Assembly (NCBI GenBank): GCA_900548355.1
Contig: URKR01000003.1
Location: forward strand, 97,271-161,270
Source: an uncultured Oscillospiraceae bacterium
GTDB taxonomy: Bacteria > Bacillota > Clostridia > Oscillospirales > Ruminococcaceae
Reading direction: 5' to 3'
Length of the DNA stretch: 64,000 nucleotides
Position numbers and translations under genes: made by a program. The notes under the pieces are model-generated. The model saw only the letters and a list, made by a program, of their open reading frames with translations, was not told the DNA's origin and made no database searches. Below, one piece after another: positions 45,374-53,933 of the stretch. How positions within the stretch are numbered: the stretch's first letter is position 1; each line of letters starts with the position of its first letter.

Positions 45374-48300
45374 ATGATCCTGACCATTCTTTCGCAGGAC
45401 GCACATTCCACCACCGTCGGCTGGCCCGCCGTGGCCGGGGCGGCGCGCTATGCCCTGCTTTGGAGCGACCGGTTTTCGGACACGGTCCGGTTCAAAACCG
45501 CCGCCGAAACCGCCGAAACGAGCGTTCGCTTCGTCCGCTCAACCCACATCCCCTACTACCTCAAAACCCGGGCTTTTGACGCCGCCGGCGCTCTCTTAGC
45601 CGAAAGCGAGGTGCTGACGACCCCCGTCGCCCGTGTGCTGCGCCCCCAGCTTGAGACGCTCGGCCGCGGGCTTGTCGCACTGCCGGCCAAAAACGGTGTG
45701 TTTTTGAGTTGGCGTCTGCTGCGCGGCGAGGTTTCGGGCTATAGCGCCACCGGCCTGACCGGCACCGATTTCATCCTGTACAAAAACGGCGAAAAACTCG
45801 CCGCCGTGACCGATTCCACCAACTACCTGGATCCCGCCGGCACGGCCGGCGACGCCTACGCCGTCGCCCCGGTCGTTGACGGGCGGGAGGGCGCCCCCTG
45901 CGCGGCCGTGCGCCCCTGGGCGAACGGCTACCTTGACCTGCCGCTGCAAAAGCCGGCCGACGGCGTGACCCCCGCCGGGGACGCCTTCACCTACCACGCC
46001 AACGACATGAGCGTTGCCGATGTTGACGGCGACGGCGAGCTGGAATACCTTGTCAAATGGGACCCTTCCAACTCACAGGATGTCTCCATCAAGGGCTATA
46101 CCGGCCGCTGCTACATCGACTGCTACAAGCTCGACGGGCAGCTTCTCTGGCGGCTCGATATGGGTCCGAACATCCGCGCCGGCGCGCATTACACCCAGTT
46201 CATGGCCTATGACTTTGACGGCGACGGCCGCGCCGAGCTGGCCGTCAAGACCGCGCCCGGCACCAAGATGACCGCCTACGCCCCCGACGGCACGGTGCGC
46301 TGGGAGCGCTATATCACGATGCCGCAGGCCGATCTTGACGCCGGGTACAGCCATCTCGACAACTACGTCTGCTCGGCCGAAAGCTACCGCGAGCATCTGA
46401 TCGACGTCTTTGCGGGCTGGCACGCCCGGGCCGAGGTGATTTCCGGCCAGTGGCCCCAAACGCTCGAGGAATGTTTCGGCATCGCGCCGAAATATTCGTA
46501 CCCCCTCTCCCGCGATGACGCCGCGGCCCTTGCCGATTATTTTCTCGACGTCTATGCGCCGTCCCGCAGCCCGCGCAACGAGCTGCGCAAGTTTGAGGGC
46601 TTTATCTACGAAGGCCCCGAGTACCTGACAATGTTCGACGGCACCGGCGCCGAGCGGGAGACGATCCCCTTTAAGTTCGGCCGGGTGGACGACGGCCTTG
46701 CCTGGGGCGACTACGCCTGGCCCCGCATTGAACCCTGCAACCGGGTGGACAGGTTCAATTCCGGCGTTGCCTACCTCGACGGCGAGCGGCCCTACCTGAT
46801 TGTCTGCCGCGGCTACTACACCCGCGCGACCATCGTCGCCTACGATTTCCTTGCCGGGCGCTTCCACGAGGTTTTCAGCGTCGATTCCGGCTTTGTGCCG
46901 ATGTCCAACCCCTTCAACATCTCCTGCCCCCATGCCGAGATCGGCACCGACCCCGCCTACGGGCTGCTGGCCGGCCAGGGCAACCACAGCATCTCGACCG
47001 CCGATGTGGACGGCGACGGCTGCATGGAGATTGTCTACGGCGCGGCCTGCCTGGACCACGACGGCAGCCTGCTCTACTCGAGCTACGGCAATTTGCCCGA
47101 CGGCCGCCGCGCCAAGTTCGGCCATGGCGATTCGATGCATGTCGCCGACATTGACCCCGATTCGCCGGGACTTGACATCTTCAACGTCTATGAGGAGGGG
47201 GTCAACGCCCCCTACGGCTGGGCGATGCGGGATGCCGAGACCGGCGAGCCGCGCTTCGGCGAATATTTTGAGGGGGACCTTGGCCGCTGCATGATCGGCA
47301 AGATCGACCCCGCCACCCGCGGCCTGCAGGTCTGGGTGCAGGATGTGCGGGACTGCCGCGGCAACGTGCTGCCGCTCAAGCCCCCTTCGACCAACATGAA
47401 GATCTACTGGGCCGGCGACCTTTCAACCCAGGTGACCGACGGCACCGACTATCTGCACGAGGAAAAATGCGGCGTTGTCAACGACATCACCCACGGCGTC
47501 ATGCTGCACCCCGAATCCACCGCCACCAACAACGGCACCAAGGGCAACCCCTGCCTGGTGGCCGACATCTTCGGCGATTTCCGTGAGGAACTGCTTGTCC
47601 GCAAGGCTGACGATTCGGCAATCCGCATCTATACCTCAACCGACCTGACCGCCCACAAGCTCTTCACCCTGCTGCACGACCCGCAGTACCGCTGCGGCGT
47701 GGCCTGGCAGAACAACTGCTACAACCAGCCCGGCTACCCGAGCTTCTACTATGCCTCCGACATGAACTTTGCCGACGTGCTGCCGGCCCTCAAAGCCAAA
47801 CCGACCGTCTTTCTCGCGGCCGATTCGACGGTGCAGAGCTATACCCCCGACGAAGCCCCGCTGACCGGCTGGGGCCAGCAGCTCTGGCGCTGCGCCGGCG
47901 GCGCGGCCCTGTGCCGGGCCGATCATCGGGAAGGCTGCCCCTTCCCCCAGGAAACCCGCTACACCCTGCCCGCCCTCGTGATTGACAACTGCGCGATGGG
48001 CGGCCGCAGCTCCCGCACCTTCCGGGAGGAAGGCCGGCTTGCGGATATCGAGAGCCAGCTTAAACCCGGCGACTACCTCGTCGTCCAGTTCGGCCACAAC
48101 GATGCAAACCCCGATAAACCCGAGCGCTACGTCGCCGCGGCCGACTTCGGCGCCTCGCTGCGGCCCTATCTCGAGGCCGCGCGCAGCCGCGGCGCGCTTC
48201 TTGTGCTTGTTTCGCCGATTGCGATGCGCGAATTTGACGAAACCGGCCGCTGCCCCGCGCCCTTTGCGGCCCACCGCGCCGCGATGGCCGCCTTTGCCCG

Positions 48301-48529
48301 GGAAAACGGCGTGCCCTTCCTCGACCTTGGGGCCGAGACGGCGGCCGCCAACACCGCGGCCGGGCCGCTGCGCACCACAACCTGGTACCGCCAACTGCCC
48401 GACGGCAGCCAAGACAACGCCCACCTGCAATCGGCCGGCGCGCTGCGGTTTGCACGCGCCTTTGTAGCCGCGCTGCACAAAAACACCGACCCGCGCCTTG
48501 ATCTGCTGCGCGCGGTGTTCCCGCTGTAA
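45374..48529 (+). CDS. Rhamnogalacturonan lyase (PL11) fused to rhamnogalacturonan acetylesterase (CE12)
   Basis: A 1051-residue two-enzyme protein with no signal peptide. Residues 1 to about 800 form a family 11 lyase: a fibronectin-like start, then the eight-bladed propeller with repeated calcium motifs such as ADVDGDGELEYLVKWDPSNS and YDFDGDGRAELAVK. This cuts the rhamnose-galacturonate backbone of rhamnogalacturonan I. From about residue 808 an SGNH esterase begins: serine S818 in AADSTVQ, GHNDAN (N909), and D1014/H1017 in DNAHL. It would remove acetyl groups. GAAAGGA precedes the ATG. YesX of Bacillus is likewise a cytoplasmic PL11; a fused form is less familiar to me. Confidence 0.93.
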   Translation: MILTILSQDAHSTTVGWPAVAGAARYALLWSDRFSDTVRFKTAAETAETSVRFVRSTHIPYYLKTRAFDAAGALLAESEVLTTPVARVLRPQLETLGRGLVALPAKNGVFLSWRLLRGEVSGYSATGLTGTDFILYKNGEKLAAVTDSTNYLDPAGTAGDAYAVAPVVDGREGAPCAAVRPWANGYLDLPLQKPADGVTPAGDAFTYHANDMSVADVDGDGELEYLVKWDPSNSQDVSIKGYTGRCYIDCYKLDGQLLWRLDMGPNIRAGAHYTQFMAYDFDGDGRAELAVKTAPGTKMTAYAPDGTVRWERYITMPQADLDAGYSHLDNYVCSAESYREHLIDVFAGWHARAEVISGQWPQTLEECFGIAPKYSYPLSRDDAAALADYFLDVYAPSRSPRNELRKFEGFIYEGPEYLTMFDGTGAERETIPFKFGRVDDGLAWGDYAWPRIEPCNRVDRFNSGVAYLDGERPYLIVCRGYYTRATIVAYDFLAGRFHEVFSVDSGFVPMSNPFNISCPHAEIGTDPAYGLLAGQGNHSISTADVDGDGCMEIVYGAACLDHDGSLLYSSYGNLPDGRRAKFGHGDSMHVADIDPDSPGLDIFNVYEEGVNAPYGWAMRDAETGEPRFGEYFEGDLGRCMIGKIDPATRGLQVWVQDVRDCRGNVLPLKPPSTNMKIYWAGDLSTQVTDGTDYLHEEKCGVVNDITHGVMLHPESTATNNGTKGNPCLVADIFGDFREELLVRKADDSAIRIYTSTDLTAHKLFTLLHDPQYRCGVAWQNNCYNQPGYPSFYYASDMNFADVLPALKAKPTVFLAADSTVQSYTPDEAPLTGWGQQLWRCAGGAALCRADHREGCPFPQETRYTLPALVIDNCAMGGRSSRTFREEGRLADIESQLKPGDYLVVQFGHNDANPDKPERYVAAADFGASLRPYLEAARSRGALLVLVSPIAMREFDETGRCPAPFAAHRAAMAAFARENGVPFLDLGAETAAANTAAGPLRTTTWYRQLPDGSQDNAHLQSAGALRFARAFVAALHKNTDPRLDLLRAVFPL

Positions 48530-48543
48530 AGGAGGTTTTCGCT

Positions 48544-49734
48544 ATGGCAATCGGCGATATTCTGCACAATGAGCGGGCCGAAATGGCCGACCCCTACACC
48601 GGCCGGCCGGTCATCCGGCTGACCACCCCGACCCGCACAAGCCACCATATGTACTTCTATAACCGGATGGTCACCGGCGACAGCCGCAAGCTGCTCTACT
48701 GCGCCGAGGTTGCGGGCGACCGGCAGCTCTACCTGCTCGACCTCGCCACCTCCGACGCCGTCCAGCTGACCGAAGGCCCGGATCTTGACGATTACGGCGG
48801 TATGATCGCGGCCGACGACCAATCGGTTTTCTACCAGCAGGCCGGCGCGATCTGGCAGCTTGACCTTGCCGCCCTCACCCGCCGCCTTGTCTACCAGGCC
48901 GAAGCGGGCTGGAACTGCGGCAACTGGGGCATGAGCGACGACAACCGCTTCCTTGTGATGACCGAGACGCTCGCAAGCTCGCTGCCCGACCTGACCGGCA
49001 AAAAGGGATGGGAGTTTTTCCCGCTGACCTGCGCGGCCAAACCCCGCTGCCGGCTGCGGTACGTCGAGGTCGCCACCGGCAAAGCCCACACCGTGATTGA
49101 GGACAACTGCTGGTGGGGCCACGCCCAGCTGCGCCCCGGCGACCCGGATACGATCCTCTTCTGCCACGAAGGCCCCTATGATATGATCGACGCGCGGCTC
49201 TGGCTTGTCAAAAGCGACGGCTCCGACTATCACTGTGCCCGCGAACAGCCGAGCGATACGATCATCACCCACGAGTTCTGGATGCCGGGCGGCGACAAAA
49301 TCGCCTATGTCTACCGCAAGGCCGACGACGGCAGCACCGAATCGATCCGCATGATGGCCCCCGAGACCCTTGAGGAGGAAGTCTTCATGCCCTGCCTGCC
49401 TTACGCGCACTTTATCTGCGATGGCCAGCGCCGGTTCTTCGCCGGGGACTGCCAGGGCCAGGAAACCCCGATCCACCTGCAGGTGCAGGGCGACGGCGGC
49501 GCAAAAGAGGTCAAAAACGACTTCATCTACCTTGTCGATATCGCGGCCAAGAAGGAGATCCCGCTGTGCTACCACGGCACGAGCTGGACAACCAAACACG
49601 GCACCCCGCAGGACGCCCACCCGCACCCCTGCTTCACGCCGGATGGCCGCGCCGTGCTCTTCACCTCAGACAGGGAGGGCAAGCCCTGCGTCTATATGGC
49701 CCCGATCGGCGATCTGGCCGACGCGCGCGGTTGA
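48544..49734 (+). CDS. Oligogalacturonate lyase, PL22
   Basis: A 396-residue cytoplasmic propeller enzyme. PL22 marks are TPTRTSHHMYFYN near the start, WWGHAQLRPGDPDTILFCHE in two blocks, DARLWLVKSDGSDY and THEFWMPGGDKIAYV, including the metal-binding histidines of the family. It cleaves short unsaturated galacturonate oligomers to 5-keto-4-deoxyuronate. It begins 14 bases after the lyase-esterase gene with AAGGAGG, so both are in one operon. The stop codon lies in the -35 box of the next promoter. Confidence 0.92.
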   Translation: MAIGDILHNERAEMADPYTGRPVIRLTTPTRTSHHMYFYNRMVTGDSRKLLYCAEVAGDRQLYLLDLATSDAVQLTEGPDLDDYGGMIAADDQSVFYQQAGAIWQLDLAALTRRLVYQAEAGWNCGNWGMSDDNRFLVMTETLASSLPDLTGKKGWEFFPLTCAAKPRCRLRYVEVATGKAHTVIEDNCWWGHAQLRPGDPDTILFCHEGPYDMIDARLWLVKSDGSDYHCAREQPSDTIITHEFWMPGGDKIAYVYRKADDGSTESIRMMAPETLEEEVFMPCLPYAHFICDGQRRFFAGDCQGQETPIHLQVQGDGGAKEVKNDFIYLVDIAAKKEIPLCYHGTSWTTKHGTPQDAHPHPCFTPDGRAVLFTSDREGKPCVYMAPIGDLADARG

Positions 49735-49758
49735 CATTGGCGGCGAATGCGGTATAAT
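49731..49758 (+). promoter_or_regulatory. Consensus promoter overlapping the PL22 stop codon
   Basis: TTGACA (49731-49736), 16 bases, TATAAT (49753-49758). The TGA stop of the PL22 gene (49732-49734) lies within the -35. It drives the deacetylase. Confidence 0.8.
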
Positions 49759-49800
49759 CAGGGCAAACCTGCCATTTTGCAGAAAGAGAGGCATCCGTGT

Positions 49801-50610
49801 ATGGAATATCCTGCACTCAAAAATGTATACACCTGCTACCCCGGCGGCAAGCACAAGGCGCTGACCTTCAGCTTTGACGACGGCTGTGTGGAGGACCGCC
49901 GCCTGGTTGCGCTGTTCAACCAATACGGCGTCAAGGGCACCTTCAACCTCAACGCCGGCCTGCGGATGGAGAGCCACCTCCCGCAGGAGGAATGGGCCGA
50001 GACCTATAAGGGCCACGAGGTCGCCTGCCACACCTACCTGCACCCGACGATCGAGCGCAGCCCGCTTGACCAGGTGGTGCGGCAGGTGCTGGAAGACCGG
50101 CTGGCGCTGGAACAGCTGGTCGGCTACCCCGTGCGCGGGCTCGCCTACCCCAACGGCAGCTGGACGCCGGAGATCGCGGCTGTGCTGCCGGCGCTCGGCA
50201 TCCGGTACGCGCGGGTGGTCGGCGATACGCACGATTTCGGCATCCCGCACGATTTCATGACCTGGAAATCCACCTGCCACCACACCCACAACCTGCTGGC
50301 CGACGGCGAGCGTTTCGCCAATTTGTATAAAACGCAGTATTTATACCTGATGTATGTCTGGGGCCACGGGTTCGAGTTCACCTGCGAAGAGGACTGGCAG
50401 ATGATGGAGGATTTCCTCAAGATGGTCACGGCCAAAAACGACACCTGGTACGCGACCAACATTGAGGTCGTCGATTACCTCGACGCCGCCAAACGCCTGC
50501 AATACACCGCCGCGGCAGACGCCGTCTACAACCCCAGCGCCCAATCGGTCTGGATTGAGGTTGACGGCCGGCACATCGAAGTGCCGGGCGGGCAGCTCGT
50601 GAAGCTGTAA
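49801..50610 (+). CDS. Polysaccharide deacetylase-like protein
   Basis: A 269-residue protein of the CE4/NodB-like deacetylase superfamily without signal peptide. The Asp motif is TFSFDDGC (D26-D27) and the metal histidines are H77 and H81 in HTYLHPT. RGLAYPNGSW and WGHGFEF fit later motifs. A beta-strand-rich tail of about 50 residues follows. Start at 49801 with AAAGAGAGG upstream. Position after PL11/CE12 and PL22 suggests de-acetylation of imported sugars, but the strong private promoter allows an independent role. Confidence 0.85.
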   Translation: MEYPALKNVYTCYPGGKHKALTFSFDDGCVEDRRLVALFNQYGVKGTFNLNAGLRMESHLPQEEWAETYKGHEVACHTYLHPTIERSPLDQVVRQVLEDRLALEQLVGYPVRGLAYPNGSWTPEIAAVLPALGIRYARVVGDTHDFGIPHDFMTWKSTCHHTHNLLADGERFANLYKTQYLYLMYVWGHGFEFTCEEDWQMMEDFLKMVTAKNDTWYATNIEVVDYLDAAKRLQYTAAADAVYNPSAQSVWIEVDGRHIEVPGGQLVKL

Positions 50611-50635
50611 AATTGATGGATTGATCCCACACGCT

Positions 50636-50670
50636 GCGCCCCCGCCCGGGGATTTTCCGGGCGGGGGCGC
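50636..50670 (+). terminator. Intrinsic terminator after the deacetylase
   Basis: A 14-bp perfect stem (50636-50649 with 50657-50670) followed by GGTTTTATAT. Confidence 0.88.
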
Positions 50671-50711
50671 GGTTTTATATCAGCCTTCCATTGTCCCGCA
50701 ATCCCTCCCCA

Positions 50712-50740
50712 TTGCTTCCCGCCTTATTTTGGGGTACAAT
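50712..50740 (+). promoter_or_regulatory. cysK promoter
   Basis: TTGCTT, 17 bases, TACAAT with GGG before the -10. Confidence 0.6.
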
Positions 50741-50799
50741 ACAAAGGTACACCCAACCCCCCCCGCGCCGCTGCGGCGCATTGCGAAAGGAGCGATTTT

Positions 50800-51726
50800 A
50801 TGGGTATTTATTCTTCGGTGGATCAGCTGATCGGCGGCACGCCGCTGCTGGAACTTTGCCGGCTGGAACGTCAGCTTGACCTGGGCGCCCGGGTGCTCGT
50901 CAAGCTTGAGAGCTTCAACCCCGGCGGTTCGGTCAAAGACCGGGTAGCCAGGGCCATGCTGGACGACGCCGAAGCTTCGGGCCGGCTGGCTCCGGGCGGC
51001 ACGATTGTGGAACCGACTTCCGGCAATACCGGCATCGGGCTGGCGAGCGTGGCGGCCGCGCGCGGCTACCGGGTCGTCATCGTGATGCCCGAAACGATGA
51101 GCGCCGAGCGCCGCGCCCTGATGCAGGCCTACGGCGCCGAGCTGGTGCTGACCGAGGGCGCGCGCGGCATGGCCGGCGCGATCGAGAAGGCCAACGAACT
51201 TGTGAACGAAATTCCCGGCGCGATTCTGGCCGGCCAGTTTACAAACCCCGCCAACCCGGCCGTGCACGAGGCGACAACCGGCCCCGAGATCTGGCGTGAC
51301 ACCGAGGGCAACGTTGATCTCTTCGTTGCCGGCGTTGGCACCGGCGGCACGATCACCGGCGTGGGGCGGTATCTCAAGCGGCAGAACCCGGCCGTGCGGG
51401 TTGTCGCGGTGGAGCCGGCAGCCAGCCCGGTGCTTTCGGGCGGGCAGGCCGGGCCGCACCCGCTGCAGGGCATCGGGGCCGGGTTCGTGCCCGAAATCCT
51501 CGATACCGAAATCTACGATGAGATCCTGACCGCCTCCGGCGAGGACGCCTGCGCCGCGGCCCGGCTGCTCGGCCGCAGCGAGGGGGTGCTGGTGGGCATC
51601 TCCTCCGGCGCGGCGCTGTGGGGCGCGCTGACCCTGGCCCGCCGCCCCGAAAACCAGGGCAAAACCATCGTCGCCCTGCTGCCCGATACCGGCGAGCGGT
51701 ATCTTTCGACGACGCTGTTCGGCTGA
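50800..51726 (+). CDS. cysK: Cysteine synthase (O-acetylserine sulfhydrylase)
   Basis: A 308-residue PLP enzyme making cysteine from O-acetylserine and sulfide. The PLP lysine is K46 in [19 protein letters not shown] and [16 protein letters not shown] bind the substrate and phosphate; the C-terminus has the expected [10 protein letters not shown]. Length is standard. AAAGGAG precedes the ATG. No cysE is adjacent. Confusion with cystathionine beta-synthase-like OAS enzymes is unlikely given the length. Confidence 0.95.
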   Translation: MGIYSSVDQLIGGTPLLELCRLERQLDLGARVLVKLESFNPGGSVKDRVARAMLDDAEASGRLAPGGTIVEPTSGNTGIGLASVAAARGYRVVIVMPETMSAERRALMQAYGAELVLTEGARGMAGAIEKANELVNEIPGAILAGQFTNPANPAVHEATTGPEIWRDTEGNVDLFVAGVGTGGTITGVGRYLKRQNPAVRVVAVEPAASPVLSGGQAGPHPLQGIGAGFVPEILDTEIYDEILTASGEDACAAARLLGRSEGVLVGISSGAALWGALTLARRPENQGKTIVALLPDTGERYLSTTLFG

Positions 51727-51802
51727 CAAAACAGGCAAGCGACATGAATCTGTAGAGAATGTTTCTATCGAAGCGGACGTTCGCGGCGCGGCAAGGTTCC
51801 CC

Positions 51803-52048
51803 GGGCGGGATGAATCCCGCCCCTACGCATGAATTTTGCGCCCATCACCATCCTTGCGGTGTGGCGACCATGTTCGCCACACCGTAGGGGGCGGCGTCCT
51901 CGACGCCCCGCGGGTGTTTGCGGCGCGGCGGGGTTGCCGGGCCGATGCGAGCATCGGCCCCTACGGGCGGCGCGATATTGGTTCGCATCCAAACTGGAAA
52001 CGCGCACCCCGGCAGGGTTTCGGCGGGATGGGGGCATCCCGCCCTACG
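51803..52048. repeat. Cluster of five hairpins tagged with CCCTACG/CGTAGGG
   Basis: The 51727-52236 gap has no gene. It holds five palindromes in a row: 51803-51822, 51857-51884, about 51887-51910, 51939-51960 and 52022-52043. The stems differ in sequence, but four are directly followed by CCCTACG or CGTAGGG. They resemble mobile or REP-like intergenic units of gut Clostridia. Confidence 0.6.
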
Positions 52049-52146
52049 GTCTCAACCGTTTATCACCCTCTTGCCATTATTTTTTTGAGCGCGCCGTCAG
52101 GCGCGCGATCCACCGCAATTCCTAATTTTTCCCCCACACAACAAAA

Positions 52147-52175
52147 GCCGCCCGGGGTGTCCCCCGGGCGGGCGG
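52147..52175 (-). terminator. Intrinsic terminator of htrA
   Basis: A GC-rich stem (52147-52157 pairing with about 52162-52175) followed on the minus strand by CTTTTGTTG. Confidence 0.75.
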
Positions 52176-52236
52176 TTCATAGTATCATCAATTCCTTCGG
52201 CCTGTCGTCCAGCCATCGCCAAATCCGCAGCCGTTT

Positions 52237-53712
52237 TTAACCCGCGGCGCTTTCACCGGTGTTGGCGCTGCTTTCGCCGAGGCTCACGGTGTAGGTGGCC
52301 ATGCGGCCTTCGCGCTCGATCTGCAGCTCGACGGTATCGCCAATCTCCTTGGTTTCCAGGTAGCTGGTCAGATCCTGGCCGGTTGTGACCGAGTTGCTGT
52401 CCACCGAGACAATCCTGTCCCCGGCCTGCAGGCCGGCCTGGTCAGCGCCGCCGCCCGGCGTGACCTGGATGATATAGACGCCGTAGTTTGAAACGCCGTA
52501 TTGGTAGGCCGTCTGTGCATCGTTGATATCCAGGATCATGACGCCCAGCGCCGGCCGCGCGACATAGCCGTTCTCAATCAGCTGGGTTGCGATGTCCATC
52601 GCATCGCTGATCGGGATCGCGAAGCCCAGGTTCTGGGAGACTGCGCCGCTGCTTGTGGTGGTCGAACCGCTGGCGTTGACAATGCCGATCAGCTCGCCCT
52701 TGCCGTTGAACAGGCCGCCGCCCGAGTTGCCCGGGCTGATGGCCGCGTCGGTCTGGATCAGGTTCATCTCGTTGCCTTCGACCTCGACCGCACGGTTGAC
52801 CGCGCTGACGATGCCGTCGGTGACAGTGCCGCTCAGCGTGCCCATCGGGTTGCCAACCGCAACGACCGTCTCGCCGACGGCAAGGTTATCCGAGTTGCCG
52901 AGGGTCGCGGCGGTCAGGCCGGTCGCGTCGATCTTGATGACCGCAATGTCGGAACTTGAATCCGAACCGACAATCGTCGCCGCGTACTCGGTGCCGTCAT
53001 TGAGTTCGACGGTGATCGTGTTTGCACCGCTGACAACATGGGCGCAGGTCATGATATAGCCGTCCTCACTGATGATGACGCCGGAGCCTGCGCCGCTCTG
53101 CACATAGCTGCCGAACCAGCTGTTGGTGGAGACCATCTGTTCGGTTGTGATGGCGACAACCGTGGGCTGCACGGCCGCGCTGATATCGACAAGGCTCATC
53201 TCCTCGCCGCCGGCGCTGCCCTGGTTTTCAGCGGTAGCCGTGTCGCTTTGCGCCACCTGCTGCACAACCACCTGGCTGCGGCCCAGGCCCAGCGCGTTGC
53301 CGGCCGCCGTGCCGATCAAGCCGCCGCCAAAGCCGAGCACCACAACCCCGATGCCGGCCACAATGCGCAGCGCAACCTTTTTGCCGCCGCCGCGGCGTTT
53401 GGGCGCGGGGTTCGGGGCGGCGCCGGGGGTATGGCCGGCGGGCGGCGTGGGGCCGCCGGGGCCTGCCGGGTCAGCATAGCTGTGGAAGCTTGCGCCGGTT
53501 TCCGGCTGCTGCGCTTCGCCGGCAGGCTGGCTGCCGGACGCGGTGGAATAATCGGTGCGGGCGGTGTTGGCGGTGTTCATGCCGCTGCTGCCCACGTTGG
53601 GGTAGCCGCCTTCCTGCCGGGTGGGTTGGTCGGATGCGGCCGGCTGGCCGCTGCCCGCCGGGCCGCTATTTTGCGGGCTGTTGTACAGGCCCGAGTAATC
53701 GTATTCGCTCAT
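52237..53712 (-). CDS. htrA: HtrA/DegP-like membrane serine protease
   Basis: A 491-residue protein: Gly/Ser/Pro/Gln-rich cytoplasmic N-terminus (1-105), membrane helix (about 113-135), trypsin-like protease domain and one PDZ domain (about 390-480). The catalytic triad is H225 (MTCAHVV), D255 (SSDIAVIKID) and S330 (PGNSGGGLFN). It degrades or refolds damaged proteins at the cell surface. AAAGGAG precedes the start. It is monocistronic. The long disordered cytoplasmic tail is typical of the Gram-positive form. Confidence 0.95.
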   Translation of the reverse strand: MSEYDYSGLYNSPQNSGPAGSGQPAASDQPTRQEGGYPNVGSSGMNTANTARTDYSTASGSQPAGEAQQPETGASFHSYADPAGPGGPTPPAGHTPGAAPNPAPKRRGGGKKVALRIVAGIGVVVLGFGGGLIGTAAGNALGLGRSQVVVQQVAQSDTATAENQGSAGGEEMSLVDISAAVQPTVVAITTEQMVSTNSWFGSYVQSGAGSGVIISEDGYIMTCAHVVSGANTITVELNDGTEYAATIVGSDSSSDIAVIKIDATGLTAATLGNSDNLAVGETVVAVGNPMGTLSGTVTDGIVSAVNRAVEVEGNEMNLIQTDAAISPGNSGGGLFNGKGELIGIVNASGSTTTSSGAVSQNLGFAIPISDAMDIATQLIENGYVARPALGVMILDINDAQTAYQYGVSNYGVYIIQVTPGGGADQAGLQAGDRIVSVDSNSVTTGQDLTSYLETKEIGDTVELQIEREGRMATYTVSLGESSANTGESAAG

Positions 53713-53873
53713 GATTCAGCACTCCTTTAAAATTCCGAAATCGGGGGGCGAAGGGGGCCGCCCTTGGCACTCTTCCGTTCGGATTGCTATCAGTATACCC
53801 GCAAATTGTGAAATTGGTTTTGCTTGCCCGTGAAACAAATGTGAAAGCGCGCCATTTTTCCGCCCGGCAGGGC

Positions 53874-53902
53874 TTGACAGCCCCCCGGCCGCCCACTATG
53901 AT
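53874..53902 (+). promoter_or_regulatory. Promoter of the GNAT-methyltransferase gene
   Basis: TTGACA, 17 bases, TATGAT. It lies 32 bases upstream of the ATG. Confidence 0.75.
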
Positions 53903-53933
53903 ACAACACAGAACACAAAGGGAGGGCTGCGGC

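Noticed and set aside
42473..45406. A 977-codon minus-strand open frame opposite the ABC importer
   Set aside because: Antisense shadow of the permease and binding-protein genes with no recognisable domain.
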